64,000 bases of DNA, taken from positions 496,001-560,000 of the forward strand of contig NZ_BMID01000001.1 in assembly GCF_014641655.1 (NCBI RefSeq). The letters are read 5' to 3'. This DNA is from Pseudoblastomonas marina (GTDB lineage: Bacteria; Pseudomonadota; Alphaproteobacteria; Sphingomonadales; Sphingomonadaceae). This document shows, piece by piece, positions 52,298-62,475 of this stretch. Each line of letters begins with the position of its first letter. Positions within the stretch are counted from its first letter, which is position 1. Below the pieces are notes generated by a model. The model did not search any database, had not been told where the DNA came from, and worked only from the letters and a program-made list of their open reading frames with translations. The translations under genes were made by a program, and so were the position numbers.

Positions 52298-53851
52298 GTG
52301 ACACGACCGAGAACGCATCTCTGGCGGCTCTTGAAATGGGGCCGGACGCTCGCACGGCACGGCGCGCTGCGCCCGATCGAGCAGGCGCCGCAGACCCCTA
52401 TGCCGGTCAAGCGCGTGGCGCGGCTGGCGCGGTTCGGCGCGATCCAGCCCTCCGAACCCAATTACGCGCGCGCGTTCGAGGATATCGGTCCCGCCGCGAT
52501 CAAGCTCGGCCAGTCGCTCGCCACCAGGCCCGACCTCGTGGGCGAGGCGGCGGCCCGCAATCTGCTCAGCCTGCAGGATTCGCTCCCTCCGGTGCCGTTC
52601 GCGGCGATCAGGCGCGAGATCGAGGCTAGCTTCGGCCAGCCGATCGACACGCTCTATGCGCATATCGATCCCGAACCGGTCGGCTCGGCCTCGATCGCGC
52701 AGGTCCATCGCGCGACCACGATCGAAGGCCGCGACGTCGCGGTGAAGGTGCTGCGCCCGGGCATCCGCGATCGCTTTGCCAAGGACATCGAGACCTATGA
52801 ATGGGCCGCCGCGCATGTCGAGGCGCTCGGCGGCGAGGCGGCGCGGCTGCGGCCCGCGCTGACGATCGCCAATTTCAAGCGCTGGACCCTGCGCGAGCTC
52901 GACCTGCGGCGCGAGGCGGCGTCGGCTTCCGAACTCGCCGAATCGATGAAGGGATACGAGGGCTATTGCGTGCCCGGGATCGACTGGGACCGCACGAATG
53001 GCCGGGTGATGACGATCGAGTGGATCGACGGCATCAAGATCAGCGACACCGAGGCGCTCAAGGCCGCGGGGCACGACCTGCCCGAACTCGCGCGGCGGCT
53101 CGTTCTCGCCTTCCTCACCCAGGCGATCGCAGCGGGCTATTTCCATGCCGACATGCACCAGGGGAACCTGTTCGTGCAGGCCGACGGAACGATCGTCGCG
53201 ATCGATTTCGGTATCATGGGCCGGATCGACCGCCGCGCGCGGGCGTGGCTGGCGGAGATCCTCTATGGGCTGACCACGGGCAATTACCGCCGCGTCGCCG
53301 AAATCCATTTCGAGGCGCAATACGTTCCCTCGCACCACTCGGTCGAGGAATTCGCCACCGCGCTCCGCGCCGTGGGCGAGCCGATGCGCGGCAAGCCGGT
53401 GAGCGAGCTGTCGGTCGGCCAGATGCTCGACGGGCTGTTCGCGATCACCCGCGATTTCGACATGCAGACCCAGCCGCATCTGCTGCTGCTGCAGAAGACC
53501 ATGGTGATGGTCGAGGGGATCGCCACCCAGCTCGATCCCGAGATCAACATGTGGGACGTCTCGGCGCCCTATGTGCGCGGCTGGATCCGCGACGAGCTCG
53601 GCCCCGAGGCCGCGCTGGCCGATCGCCTGCGCGAGGACACCGAGACGCTGCTGCGAATCCCGGCGCTGATTCGCCGACTCGAGGAGCAGTACCCGCCCAA
53701 GGGCGGCGCGCCCGAACCGCCGCCGCTGCCCGAGGTCGAACTGGTGTGGGAGCGCAGCCGGGAGCCACGCCGCTGGCCGGGCTATCTGCTCGCGGGCGCG
53801 GCCGGTATAGCGGTCGCCTGGCTCGCCGCGGCACAGGGCTGGATCGGCTAG
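52298..53851 (+). CDS. ubiB: Ubiquinone biosynthesis regulatory kinase-like protein UbiB
   Basis: The 517-residue atypical kinase of the ABC1/ADCK family is needed for ubiquinone synthesis and lipid handling. It carries the KxGQ motif in AAIKLGQSLATRPD, an ExD-type RELDLRREAAS, the catalytic-loop HADMHQGNLFV and the metal-binding VAIDFGIMGRID. A C-terminal transmembrane helix (LLAGAAGIAVAWLAAAQGW) is typical. The start is a GTG at 52298, 4 nt after ubiE. The neighbouring methyltransferase confirms the pathway. Confidence 0.96.
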   Translation: MTRPRTHLWRLLKWGRTLARHGALRPIEQAPQTPMPVKRVARLARFGAIQPSEPNYARAFEDIGPAAIKLGQSLATRPDLVGEAAARNLLSLQDSLPPVPFAAIRREIEASFGQPIDTLYAHIDPEPVGSASIAQVHRATTIEGRDVAVKVLRPGIRDRFAKDIETYEWAAAHVEALGGEAARLRPALTIANFKRWTLRELDLRREAASASELAESMKGYEGYCVPGIDWDRTNGRVMTIEWIDGIKISDTEALKAAGHDLPELARRLVLAFLTQAIAAGYFHADMHQGNLFVQADGTIVAIDFGIMGRIDRRARAWLAEILYGLTTGNYRRVAEIHFEAQYVPSHHSVEEFATALRAVGEPMRGKPVSELSVGQMLDGLFAITRDFDMQTQPHLLLLQKTMVMVEGIATQLDPEINMWDVSAPYVRGWIRDELGPEAALADRLREDTETLLRIPALIRRLEEQYPPKGGAPEPPPLPEVELVWERSREPRRWPGYLLAGAAGIAVAWLAAAQGWIG

Positions 53852-53872
53852 GACGCGCTTCGGGGGAGGGGC

Positions 53873-54970
53873 ATGACGGACAAGGCACCGGGTTGGGATC
53901 GCTTCGCGCATTGGCGCAAGGGTCCGGCGCGGCTGCTGCTGTTTGCGGTCGCGCTGGTCCTCGCGCTCGCGGCGCTGACCCCGTCGCCCGATTCGAAGAC
54001 CGGCGAGGCGGCCGACGTTCCCTCGCTAACCGGCGACAATCCCGAGCGTCCGCGCGACGACGACCTCACGCTCTACGACAACGTGGTCGAGCGGTTGCGC
54101 GGCGGCGAGCAGTATTACGACGTCATCGCCGAGGAACACCGCAAGCTGCCGTTCCCCCTGCAACCCGGCCTCGCCGTGCGGCTTCCGACGCTCGCCTATA
54201 TCCTCGCCCTTGTCGGCGAAGGGGGCATGGTGCCGATCGGGCTGGCGCTGATGGCGCTGACGGTGTGGGCGTGGTGGTGCCGCTTCGGCGACGAACCCGG
54301 GGGAGAGAACTTCCGTCTCGTCGGGAGCGCGCTGGTACTGGTCGGCGTCTCGCTCGGCCTCGCGCGCTATTTCTTCGCAATGCACGAGCTGTGGGCGGGG
54401 CTGCTGGTCGCGCTGGCGCTGGGGCTGCACCGGCCGGGGCGCTGGGGCTGGTCGCTCGCCGTTCTGGCGTTTGCGCTTGCGATCCGCGAGACGGTGCTGC
54501 CGGTGGTGCTACTCCTCGGCGCGATGGCATTCTGGCGGCGCGACTGGAAGGAAGGCGCGGCGTGGAGCGCGCTGGCGATCCTTTTCGCGATCGCGCTGCT
54601 GATCCACCTGCACATCATCGCGGGGCTGGTGCGCCCGGGCGATCCGGTCGGTCCGTCGTGGCTGACGCTGCGCGGGCTGCAGGGCTGGATCGGCAACGTG
54701 GTGCTGTCGTCGAACTTGCGCTGGTTGCCGCATTCTCTCGCCGGACCGCTGGTGTTCCTGATGATCCTCGGCTGGGCGGGGTGGAAAAGCCCCGCGGGAC
54801 GCACGCTCACGTTCTTCTCGCTCGGCTACGGCCTCGCCTTCATGATCGCGGGGCGCAACGAGAACTTCTACTGGGGCATGGTGGTCGCCCCGGCGATGTT
54901 CGCAGGGCTGGCGATGGCCCCGATGGCGTTGCGCTCGCTCTGGCGCAGCGCGTTTCCTAGCGTCGCCTAG
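53873..54970 (+). CDS. Polytopic membrane protein of unknown function
   Basis: The 365-residue protein has about eight to nine predicted transmembrane helices (for example LLLFAVALVLALAALTP at about 23 and MVPIGLALMALTVWAWW). A soluble loop after the first helix (LTLYDNVVERLRGGEQYYDV, ending in FPLQPGLAVRLPTLAYILA) resembles the first periplasmic loop of GT-C type glycosyltransferases, but the match is not strong enough to name a function. It follows ubiB by 21 nt and may be co-transcribed. Its stop shares a CTAG with the opposing gene. Confidence 0.72.
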   Translation: MTDKAPGWDRFAHWRKGPARLLLFAVALVLALAALTPSPDSKTGEAADVPSLTGDNPERPRDDDLTLYDNVVERLRGGEQYYDVIAEEHRKLPFPLQPGLAVRLPTLAYILALVGEGGMVPIGLALMALTVWAWWCRFGDEPGGENFRLVGSALVLVGVSLGLARYFFAMHELWAGLLVALALGLHRPGRWGWSLAVLAFALAIRETVLPVVLLLGAMAFWRRDWKEGAAWSALAILFAIALLIHLHIIAGLVRPGDPVGPSWLTLRGLQGWIGNVVLSSNLRWLPHSLAGPLVFLMILGWAGWKSPAGRTLTFFSLGYGLAFMIAGRNENFYWGMVVAPAMFAGLAMAPMALRSLWRSAFPSVA

Positions 54971-55368
54971 GCTTCGCCCGTTTCCTCGACCCGGTGGTGC
55001 GGCAGCGCCAGCCGGGCATAGGCGAGCACGATCACGTGCGCGGCCTCGACCAGCATCGGGAGCCACCAGCCGTCATAGGTCCCGTCAACGACGGCGCTCA
55101 GCCCACGCCCGATGAAGGCGACGCCGAATAGCGCGATCGGCATCAGCAGCAGGTCGCCGCGCCGCTTCCACGCGCCCCACACCATGAAGATCGCGGCGGT
55201 GATGAAAAAGGCGGTCATGTCCGCGCGGAGCACAGCGCGGCCCTGCTCGCCCGCGGGAACCAGGCCGAAATCGCTCCCCGCGGAGACCGGGTTAAGGAAA
55301 AACCCGATTCCGATAACCAAGTCGATTATGGCTGCCGCAACGATGAGGAAGGTTAGGATGAGCCGCAT
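54967..55368 (-). CDS. Small four-helix membrane protein (DUF4345-like)
   Basis: The 133-residue protein has four predicted transmembrane helices (LILTFLIVAAAIIDLVIGIGF, FFITAAIFMVWGAW, LLLMPIALFGVAFIGRG, MLVEAAHVIVLAYARLAL). The arrangement and motifs such as RADMTAFF and FIGR resemble DUF4345-type proteins; the family call is tentative. It overlaps the preceding convergent gene by the CTAG stop and is divergent from coaBC across 168 bp. Confidence 0.7.
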   Translation of the reverse strand: MRLILTFLIVAAAIIDLVIGIGFFLNPVSAGSDFGLVPAGEQGRAVLRADMTAFFITAAIFMVWGAWKRRGDLLLMPIALFGVAFIGRGLSAVVDGTYDGWWLPMLVEAAHVIVLAYARLALPHHRVEETGEA

Positions 55369-55536
55369 GTAATCTAGTCTCCCGATGGTCGGTCTTTACC
55401 GTGGCCCATCGGGCGCGGCGTGGCAATGTGCCGGAATATTGGGCGCTGGAATAGTGGGGCCGGGGACGCTAGCAAGCGCGGTTATGAACGCATGGGCCGA
55501 CAATTCTCGCAGGATGGGTTTCACGGGGCAGCGCGC

Positions 55537-57327
55537 ATGAGCGAGGGCAGCCCGAAGATCCTGCTCGTGATCGGCGGCGGTATCGCGGCCTACAAGGCGT
55601 GTGAGCTGGTGCGCATGATCCGGCGGCAGGGCGGCTCGGTCACCTGTGTGCTGACCGAGGGCGGGAGCCAGTTCGTCACCCCGATGACGCTCGCGGCGCT
55701 CTCGGAAAACCCGGTCTATACCTCGTTGTGGGATTTGAAGCGCGAAAGCGAGATGGGACATATCGAGCTCTCTCGCGAAGCCGACCTCATCGTCGTCTGC
55801 CCCGCCACAGCCGACCTGCTGGCGAAGATGAGCGCCGGGATCGCCGACGATCTCGCCACCACCTTGCTGCTCGCCACCGACAAGCCGGTCGTTGTCGTGC
55901 CCGCGATGAACGTGCGGATGTGGGAACACGCCGCGACCCAGCGCAATGTCGAGCGGCTGCGCGAAGCGGGGGTCGGCGTGATCGATCCGGGCGAGGGTCC
56001 GATGGCGTGCGGCGAATTCGGTGCGGGCCGCCTGCCCGAACCGGTCGATATCTGGAACAGCCTTGCCGACCAGTTCGGCTACCCGCATTCGGACGAAACG
56101 CCGATGCTGCCGCCGGCGGCACCGCAGCCCGCCCCCGTTCCCGCGCTGCCCAAGGTCGCGCAGGACGCGCCCGAAGCGCTGGTCGAAGACGTCGAGGAAG
56201 AGAGCTTCGAGGTCGAATTCGACGAGGAAGAGCCCGAAGAGGAGGAAAGCCACGGTGGCGGACTCGGCGGGCTGCTCAGCTCGCTGATCCGGCGCAACAA
56301 GCCGGTCGAGCCCGATCGTGACGACGAGTCCGACCACGATCCCGATCCGGGGTTCGGCATGCTCGACGAGGACGACGCCGAGTGGGAGGACCTTCCCGAA
56401 CCCGAGATCGAGGAAGAGGATTACGATCCGCACGCGCTGCCGCCCGGTTTCGCGGCGAGCAGCGACGATGGCGGTCCGCTTGGCGGGCTGGTCGTCACCA
56501 AGGGCAAGGCGCGTTCGGCACCGCCGACCGATGCCGCCGCGATCAACCACCTGGTGCAGACCGGCGCGGGCGACCAGGCCCCGCAGCCGCTCCCGGGCGA
56601 AGAAGGCTTCTACAACCCGCTCGAAGGGCAAGGGACTTTCGACACCGATCCCGCGCATCGCCCGCTGTTCGGCAAGCACATCGTCGTGACAGCCGGGCCG
56701 ACCCGCGAGGCGATCGACCCGGTGCGCTTCCTGTCCAACCGGAGTTCGGGCAAGCAGGGCTTCGCGATCGCCGCCGCCGCCGCCGCCGCGGGCGCGCGGG
56801 TCACGCTGGTGGCGGGTCCGGTCTCGCTGCCGACCCCGCTCGGGGTGGACCGGATCGACGTCGAAAGCGCGGTCGAGATGAAAGACTCGGTCAAGAAGGC
56901 GCTCCCCGCCGATGCCGCGGTGATGGTCGCCGCGGTGGCCGACTGGCGCGCCAAGACGATCCACGATTCCAAGATCAAGAAACATTCGGCCGCACCGCCC
57001 GCGCTGATCCTCGAGGAAAATCCCGATATCCTCGCCTGGCTTGCGACCTCGCCCGACAAGCCGCCGCTGCTGGTCGGCTTTGCGGCGGAGACCGATGCGG
57101 TGCTCGATAACGCCAAGGCCAAGCGCAAGCGCAAGGGGGCCGACTGGATCGTCGCCAACGATGTGTCCGACGCCGGCGGGGCGATGGATGGAGACGACAA
57201 CGCGGTCACGATCGTGACCTCCGAATCGGTCGAGCGGCTCGAAAGGATGCCCAAGGGCGCGGTCGGCCGCGAACTGGTCGCGCGGATCGCGCAGGCGCTC
57301 GGGGTCCCGGCGGAGATCGAAGCATGA
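55537..57327 (+). CDS. coaBC: Bifunctional phosphopantothenoylcysteine decarboxylase/synthetase with long acidic linker
   Basis: The enzyme makes 4'-phosphopantetheine for coenzyme A. The CoaC half (about 1-180) binds FMN and has [14 protein letters not shown], the catalytic H75 in [19 protein letters not shown] and C158 in [12 protein letters not shown]. The CoaB half (about 378-596) has [20 protein letters not shown] and AAVADWR followed by KIKK. Between them, residues about 184-375 form a roughly 190-residue Pro-, Glu- and Asp-rich insert, so the protein is 596 residues rather than about 400. The start at 55537 ([10 protein letters not shown]) fits the family. It overlaps dut by ATGA. Confidence 0.95.
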   Translation: MSEGSPKILLVIGGGIAAYKACELVRMIRRQGGSVTCVLTEGGSQFVTPMTLAALSENPVYTSLWDLKRESEMGHIELSREADLIVVCPATADLLAKMSAGIADDLATTLLLATDKPVVVVPAMNVRMWEHAATQRNVERLREAGVGVIDPGEGPMACGEFGAGRLPEPVDIWNSLADQFGYPHSDETPMLPPAAPQPAPVPALPKVAQDAPEALVEDVEEESFEVEFDEEEPEEEESHGGGLGGLLSSLIRRNKPVEPDRDDESDHDPDPGFGMLDEDDAEWEDLPEPEIEEEDYDPHALPPGFAASSDDGGPLGGLVVTKGKARSAPPTDAAAINHLVQTGAGDQAPQPLPGEEGFYNPLEGQGTFDTDPAHRPLFGKHIVVTAGPTREAIDPVRFLSNRSSGKQGFAIAAAAAAAGARVTLVAGPVSLPTPLGVDRIDVESAVEMKDSVKKALPADAAVMVAAVADWRAKTIHDSKIKKHSAAPPALILEENPDILAWLATSPDKPPLLVGFAAETDAVLDNAKAKRKRKGADWIVANDVSDAGGAMDGDDNAVTIVTSESVERLERMPKGAVGRELVARIAQALGVPAEIEA

Positions 57328-57770
57328 GCAAGCGCGTACCGGTCGAACTCAAGCGGCTCGACCATGGAGAAGGCCTGCCGCTGCCGCGCTACGCCACCGA
57401 CGGCGCGGCGGGGATGGACGTGGTCTCGGCCGAGAATGTCGTGCTCGAACCGGGCAAGCGCCACGCGGTCGCGACCGGGCTCTCGATGGCGATTCCGCAC
57501 GGCTACGAAATCCAGGTCCGCCCGCGTTCGGGCCTCGCGCTGAAGCACGGCGTCAGCGTGCCCAACACGCCCGGCACGATCGACAGCGACTATCGCGGCG
57601 AGCTGAAGGTCATCATGATCAATCACGGCGATGAGCCGTTCGTGATCGCGCGCGGAGAACGGATCGCGCAACTGGTGCTCGCGCCCGTCACCCTCGCCGA
57701 ATGGCAGGAGGTCGACACGTTGTCAGAGACCGAGCGCGGCGAAGGGGGCTTCGGTTCGACCGGAGTCTAG
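57324..57770 (+). CDS. dut: Deoxyuridine 5'-triphosphate nucleotidohydrolase
   Basis: The 148-residue trimeric dUTPase hydrolyses dUTP to dUMP and pyrophosphate, keeping uracil out of DNA and feeding thymidylate synthesis. The five conserved motifs are present in order: [40 protein letters not shown] and the C-terminal P-loop-like [10 protein letters not shown]. It overlaps coaBC by 4 nt; the coaBC-dut order is widely conserved in proteobacteria. A short membrane-protein gene follows by 14 nt. Confidence 0.97.
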   Translation: MSKRVPVELKRLDHGEGLPLPRYATDGAAGMDVVSAENVVLEPGKRHAVATGLSMAIPHGYEIQVRPRSGLALKHGVSVPNTPGTIDSDYRGELKVIMINHGDEPFVIARGERIAQLVLAPVTLAEWQEVDTLSETERGEGGFGSTGV

Positions 57771-57784
57771 GCTAGCGTCGCGCC

Positions 57785-58111
57785 ATGCTCGGCATGTCGC
57801 TAATCACGCTGGTCCTGCTGCTCGCCTGGATCCTCATCCTCGTGTGGCTTTCCGACCGGCTGCTGCGGATGGTCTCGCGCCGCACGGGCTGGGGACCGAC
57901 CGACTGGCGCAGCTGGCTGCTCTGCTTCGTCCTGCTGGTGGCGGGAATCTTCCTCGGCAATCACGCGCTCGACTGGCTCGACTACGCGATGGGTACCCGC
58001 GCGGCGCAGCCGATGCTCGCAGTGCCTAGCGCCTTCTTGCTCGGCTCGGTCGCGATCGCGGTCCCGGTCGCGGGGATCAGGGCCGCGCGCCGCGGCGAGA
58101 CAAAAAAATAG
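57785..58111 (+). CDS. Small membrane protein of unknown function
   Basis: The 108-residue protein has three predicted transmembrane helices (LITLVLLLAWILILVWL, WLLCFVLLVAGIFLG, FLLGSVAIAVPVAGI) and a basic C-terminal tail ending GETKK. It follows dut closely and is probably part of the same transcript. No family is recognised. The end of the frame overlaps the minus-strand terminator of the next gene. Confidence 0.65.
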   Translation: MLGMSLITLVLLLAWILILVWLSDRLLRMVSRRTGWGPTDWRSWLLCFVLLVAGIFLGNHALDWLDYAMGTRAAQPMLAVPSAFLLGSVAIAVPVAGIRAARRGETKK

Positions 58112-58132
58112 GGCGGACCCGGAGGCCCGCCC
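58102..58132 (-). terminator. Rho-independent terminator of the DUF4136 gene (minus strand)
   Basis: On the minus strand GGGCGGGCC-TCCG-GGTCCGCCC forms a 9-bp stem with one G-U pair and a UCCG tetraloop, followed by TATTTTTTT. It starts 27 nt after the stop at 58160 and overlaps the 3' end of the opposing small membrane-protein gene. Confidence 0.85.
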
Positions 58133-58159
58133 AGTCAGGGGAAGGTTGGCTGCGCCCGA

Positions 58160-58870
58160 TCAGCGGCGCGGCTTGACCGGCATGTCCTCGGGCCGGACCG
58201 AGATGCGCACGGTCTCGCCCGTATTGCCCGGGAAATCGGTGAACATCGCTTCGACGAGGTTGGGCACGAGATATTGCAGGCGCTTAGATTGCGAGGCGGC
58301 TTCGGCGCGGCCTTCGAACAGGCGCTCGCCGGTTTCGCCATCGTCGATCTTGAGCTCGATGTCGCTGGTATAGACCGTAGTCGAGACCACATCGTCGCGA
58401 CCCCAGAACGGGTCGCGCCAGCCATAGCCCCAGCGGCGGGTCGGGACATAGGCGATCCGGCCAGAGCGCAGGCGCACGGCGCGGTAGCGCGGTCCGAAGC
58501 GGCTCCAGCTATCCCAGTAGGGATCGCGGAACCCGGTGCGGCGCAGCACGGTGCGCCCGTCGTCGACGCCGTAGCCGAAGCGTACGACGAGCGTCGCGTC
58601 CTCGGCGCTTGCGGCGGGCGTGTAGCCGAGCCGCTGCATCTGGTCGGAGACGAACTGCGCATATTGCGAGAATTCGAGACCGCCCTGCAGCGCCGGATCG
58701 TCGCTGACGACGGCAAAGGTTTCACCCTGCGGCGCGGGCAGCTGCGACTGGAATCGCGTCACGTCCGAACGAAACGGCGTGGCGGCGCAGGCGGCAAGGC
58801 TCGCGAGCAGGATCGGGGTGGCAGCCAGTTTCAGCGCGCGGCCCCATTTGTTGGCAGAAAGCATGGTCAT
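58160..58870 (-). CDS. DUF4136-type lipoprotein
   Basis: The 236-residue protein has a lipoprotein signal with lipobox SLAAC (Cys about residue 28). Motifs RSDVTRFQSQLPAPQGETF and GYTPAASAEDATLVVRFGYG are typical of the DUF4136 group of envelope lipoproteins. A Tyr/Trp/Arg-rich stretch (WGYGWRDPFWG) occurs in the middle. The start at 58870 (MTM) has CGGAGA 8 nt upstream; an ATG two codons later is possible. No function is known for the family. It is closed by a good terminator. Confidence 0.82.
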   Translation of the reverse strand: MTMLSANKWGRALKLAATPILLASLAACAATPFRSDVTRFQSQLPAPQGETFAVVSDDPALQGGLEFSQYAQFVSDQMQRLGYTPAASAEDATLVVRFGYGVDDGRTVLRRTGFRDPYWDSWSRFGPRYRAVRLRSGRIAYVPTRRWGYGWRDPFWGRDDVVSTTVYTSDIELKIDDGETGERLFEGRAEAASQSKRLQYLVPNLVEAMFTDFPGNTGETVRISVRPEDMPVKPRR

Positions 58871-59035
58871 CGTAACGTCTCCGAAAGAACGCAGTCCGGC
58901 CCCCCTATCGCAGCCTGACCTGATGGCAGGCGCGCCGGGCACGAAACTGTCTTTAGCATGGTAAGCGTTCTAGCGCAGCGCGGCTGAATGGGTTTTGAAT
59001 GGCAACTATATCAATTGTTGCACATTCGCAGGGGT

Positions 59036-60046
59036 TTAGCGCACCAGGCCCAATGCCTTGTAGGTGGCGTCGAGCGTCGGCACCGCCAGCGCGCGCGCCT
59101 TTTCCGCCCCCTTAGCAAGCACGTGGTCGAGCGCGGTGCGATCGTCCTTCAACTCGCGGAAGCGCGCGGTGATCGGCCCCAGCTTGGCGGCCAGCAATTC
59201 GCCCAGCGCGGGCTTGAACTGGCCGAATCCCTGGCCGCCATGTTCGGCAAGCACCGCCGCGGACGAAGTCCCGGCCATCGCGGCATAGATCCCGACGAGG
59301 TTTGCCGCCTCGGGACGATCCGCCAGTCCCGCGACCTCGCTAGGCAGCGGTTCGGGATCGGTCTTCGCCTTGCGGATCTTCTGCGCGATCGTGTCGACAT
59401 CGTCGGCGAGGTTGATCCGGCTCGCTTCGGAAGGGTCCGACTTGCTCATCTTTTTCGATCCGTCACGCAGGGACATGATCCGCGCGGTGGCTTCGGGAAT
59501 GATCGGATCGGGCAGCGTGAAGACCGGCGCGTCTTCGCTGGCGAAGTCGTTGTTGAACTTCTGCGCGATGTCGCGCGCCAGCTCGAGATGCTGCTTCTGG
59601 TCCTCTCCCACCGGCACGTGCGTCGCCTGGTAGAGCAGGACGTCGGCGGCCTGCAGCACCGGATAGGCGAAGAGCGCGATCGAGGCGCCCTCGCGGTTCT
59701 TGCCCGCCTTGTCCTTCCACTGCGTCATGCGGTTGAGCCAGCCCATCCGCGCGGTGCCGTTCAACAGCCATTGCAGCTCGGCGTGCTGCGGGACCTGCGC
59801 CTGGTTGAACAGTGTGACCTTGTCCGGATCGAGCCCACAGGCGATCAGCGCGGCGACGATTTCGAGTGTGCCGTCGCGCAGTGCCTTGGGATCGTGCGGC
59901 AGGCTGATCGCGTGAAGGTCGGCGACGAAATAGAGCAGGTCCCCGAACTCGCCCGAATCCTGCATCGCGACCCAGTTGCGGATCGCCCCCAGGTAATTGC
60001 CGAGATGCAATTGGCCGGTGGGCTGGATGCCGGAAACTACGCGCAT
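59036..60046 (-). CDS. trpS: Tryptophanyl-tRNA synthetase
   Basis: The 336-residue class I synthetase charges tRNA-Trp. The HIGH-type motif appears as [13 protein letters not shown] near the N-terminus and the KMSKS motif as [11 protein letters not shown]. The region [17 protein letters not shown] is also characteristic. It lies 4 nt downstream of the murJ stop on the same strand, so the two are co-transcribed. The murJ-trpS order is common in alphaproteobacteria. Confidence 0.97.
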   Translation of the reverse strand: MRVVSGIQPTGQLHLGNYLGAIRNWVAMQDSGEFGDLLYFVADLHAISLPHDPKALRDGTLEIVAALIACGLDPDKVTLFNQAQVPQHAELQWLLNGTARMGWLNRMTQWKDKAGKNREGASIALFAYPVLQAADVLLYQATHVPVGEDQKQHLELARDIAQKFNNDFASEDAPVFTLPDPIIPEATARIMSLRDGSKKMSKSDPSEASRINLADDVDTIAQKIRKAKTDPEPLPSEVAGLADRPEAANLVGIYAAMAGTSSAAVLAEHGGQGFGQFKPALGELLAAKLGPITARFRELKDDRTALDHVLAKGAEKARALAVPTLDATYKALGLVR

Positions 60047-60050
60047 GGGA

Positions 60051-61634
60051 TCAGGGAGCTTTCTTCTTGGTAAGGGCAGCGATGCGCTGCCTGTCGATGG
60101 CGCCGACCGCGAAGGCGACGCCGAAATAGACTACCGCAGCGGCGGCGACGAGCGTCAGCAGGGCGCCGAGCCGCGCGAACAGGCCGGCGGAGAACCAACC
60201 GGTTAGCAAATCGCGCGCGAACCACAAGGCGGCGCCCATCGCCGCGGCGGCAACCAGCTGGCGCGCGATCCGCCCGACCAGCGGCAAGGGAATCGCATAA
60301 TAGCCGCGCTTCACGAGCACTATGTACAGGAAGATCACGTTGATCCACGCGCCGACCACGCTGGCATAGGCCACGCCGACCACGCCGTATTCGGTCATCA
60401 CCGCGAAGTTGAGCGCTACGAACACGGTCAGCGAGATGAACGCGGCATAGACCGGCGTGCGCGTGTCCGAGCGGGCGTAGAAATTGGGCACCAGCACCTT
60501 CACCAGAACGAAGGCAGGAAGGCCGAGCACCAGCGCGGCGAGCACCTCGCCGGTGGCGGCGGCATCGGCAAGGTCGAACCGGCCGCCCTGGAAGATCATG
60601 GTGACGAACGGAGTCGCGCAGATCGCCAGCGCGACCGCCGCCGGGATCGTCAGCAGCATCGAGAGCTCGATCGCGTCGGACTGGATGCGGTCGGCGCCCT
60701 CGGTGTTCTTGCTGCCGACGAAGCGCGACAGCGTCGGCAGGATCGCGGTCGACAGCGCGATCCCGATGATGCCGAGCGGAAGCTGGTTCAGCCGGTCGGC
60801 GTAGTTCATGTAGCTGACCGAGCCGCTGCCGATCTGGTTGAGGAAGTAGAGTTGGACCAGCGTGTTGATCTGGTAGGCGCCGCCGCCGATCGCCGCGGGC
60901 AATGCGATGATCGAGAGGCGCTTCACCTCGGGCGTGATCTGCGGCCACATCAGCCTCGGCCGGAAGCCCTCGACCCGGGTCCAGTAATAGAGCCAGGCGA
61001 GTTGGATCACGCCGCCGAAGGTCACCGCCCAGGCGACGCCATAGGTCACCTCGACCATGTCGTAGCCGCGATTGTCGATCAGCCATTCGCCGCCGAGCAG
61101 CGCGCCGATCAGCACCAAGTTGAGGATGATCGGGAAGCTTGCCCCGGGCGCGAAACGACTCACCGAATTGAGCATGCCGGTGAACAGGGTCACCAGGCTC
61201 ACCAGCACGATATAGGGGAACATGATCCGCGCGAAATCGACCGCGATGGCGAAATTCTGCGGATCGACCGGCTTGTCGGCGAGCACCCAGATCACGCCCG
61301 GCATCGCGAGTTCGAACAGCGCGCAGAGCGCGATCAGCACCGGCAGGAAGACGCTCAGCACCGCGTTGGAGAAGCTGCGCGCGTCCTCGAGACCTTGCTC
61401 CATGTTCTCCGGCCCGTGCAGCCGCTTGGAGAACATCGGAACGAAGGCGGCCGAGAACGCGCCCTCGGCGAACAGCCTACGGAAGACGTTCGGGATGATG
61501 AACGCCTGGAACCACGCGTCGGTCACCGCATTGGCGCCGAGCACGCGGCTGAAGATCATCTCGCGCGCCATGCCGGCGATACGGCTGACCATGGTCAACC
61601 CGCCGATCGTGCCGACGTTCTTGAGCAGGCTCAT
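60051..61634 (-). CDS. murJ: Lipid II flippase MurJ
   Basis: The 527-residue MOP-superfamily protein moves lipid II across the inner membrane for peptidoglycan synthesis. It has about 14 transmembrane helices. Characteristic segments are [42 protein letters not shown] and [20 protein letters not shown]. The length and the N-terminal arginine-rich signature match MurJ. It precedes trpS and follows secB on the same strand (33-bp gap). Confidence 0.96.
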   Translation of the reverse strand: MSLLKNVGTIGGLTMVSRIAGMAREMIFSRVLGANAVTDAWFQAFIIPNVFRRLFAEGAFSAAFVPMFSKRLHGPENMEQGLEDARSFSNAVLSVFLPVLIALCALFELAMPGVIWVLADKPVDPQNFAIAVDFARIMFPYIVLVSLVTLFTGMLNSVSRFAPGASFPIILNLVLIGALLGGEWLIDNRGYDMVEVTYGVAWAVTFGGVIQLAWLYYWTRVEGFRPRLMWPQITPEVKRLSIIALPAAIGGGAYQINTLVQLYFLNQIGSGSVSYMNYADRLNQLPLGIIGIALSTAILPTLSRFVGSKNTEGADRIQSDAIELSMLLTIPAAVALAICATPFVTMIFQGGRFDLADAAATGEVLAALVLGLPAFVLVKVLVPNFYARSDTRTPVYAAFISLTVFVALNFAVMTEYGVVGVAYASVVGAWINVIFLYIVLVKRGYYAIPLPLVGRIARQLVAAAAMGAALWFARDLLTGWFSAGLFARLGALLTLVAAAAVVYFGVAFAVGAIDRQRIAALTKKKAP

Positions 61635-61667
61635 GCGCGACGGCCCAGCCGAGAGATCATCTGCCGG

Positions 61668-62198
61668 TCAGAACTGCGGGGTCGGAGGGGTGTCGCCACC
61701 CGCTTCGCCCTGGTTCTGGCGCGCCTGCATCTGCTGGATGTAGAGCTGGTTGAAGTCGATCGGTTCGAGCAGCATCGGCGGATAGCCGGTGTCACGGACC
61801 GCATCGGCGACCACGCGGCGCACGAACGGGAACAGGATCCGCGGCGCCTCGGCGAAGGTGAAGGCGTGCGCCTGTTCCTCGGGCAGGTTGCGAATGCCGA
61901 TCAGGCCGGCATAGGTCACGTCGATGATGTAAAGCGTGGTGTCGCCGGCCTTGGCCGTCAGCATCGCCTTGAGGCTGACTTCGGTTACGTCGTCGCCGAC
62001 CTTGTCCGCGGCGATGTTGAACTGCACGTCGACCGAAGGCTGTTCGTTGAGCTGGTAGCTCTTGGGCGCGTTCGGATTCTCGACCGAGAGATCCTTGATG
62101 TACTGCGACAGGAAGCTGACCTGCGGCTGGTTGTCGGCGCCGTTGGGCGCGGCATCGTTGTTGTCGAGGTCGGTCAGGACGCCTTCTTCGTCGGCCAT
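61668..62198 (-). CDS. secB: Protein-export chaperone SecB
   Basis: The 176-residue cytoplasmic chaperone forms tetramers that keep precursors unfolded and pass them to SecA. Conserved elements are FLSQYIKDLSVENPNAP, YAGLIGIRNLPEEQ and APRILFPFVRRVVADAVRDTGYPP. A short acidic N-terminus and a Gly/Gln-rich tail flank the fold. It is divergent from the Tim44-domain gene with a 277-bp gap, the arrangement seen in many alphaproteobacteria. Confidence 0.97.
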   Translation of the reverse strand: MADEEGVLTDLDNNDAAPNGADNQPQVSFLSQYIKDLSVENPNAPKSYQLNEQPSVDVQFNIAADKVGDDVTEVSLKAMLTAKAGDTTLYIIDVTYAGLIGIRNLPEEQAHAFTFAEAPRILFPFVRRVVADAVRDTGYPPMLLEPIDFNQLYIQQMQARQNQGEAGGDTPPTPQF

Positions 62199-62475
62199 GA
62201 TGGGTATTCTCTCTGCTAAGGCATAAATATGGGGCCGGGGGACGAAGCTTGCGGCAGATTCACCCGCTCGGCGCGAGCCGCGCGCCTAGCACTGCGGCGC
62301 TGTGGCGGCAATCTATCATCGGTTCGCGATGCGATCTGGGGGCGATTCGGTGAGATTGAGCTTCTTCCGGGCTCTTTTCGTCCGGTCAGCCGTTGTTAGG
62401 GAAAGGTCTGATACCTAGATCAAGATGCAACGCTCGCCTTGCAAGGGGTGGGCATGACTGGCTAACGAGAACCCT

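Noticed and set aside
52801-54960. 719-codon plus-strand frame overlapping ubiB and the following membrane protein
   Set aside because: It is a +1/+2 frame shadow rich in Arg and Gly; ubiB carries all family motifs in its own frame.
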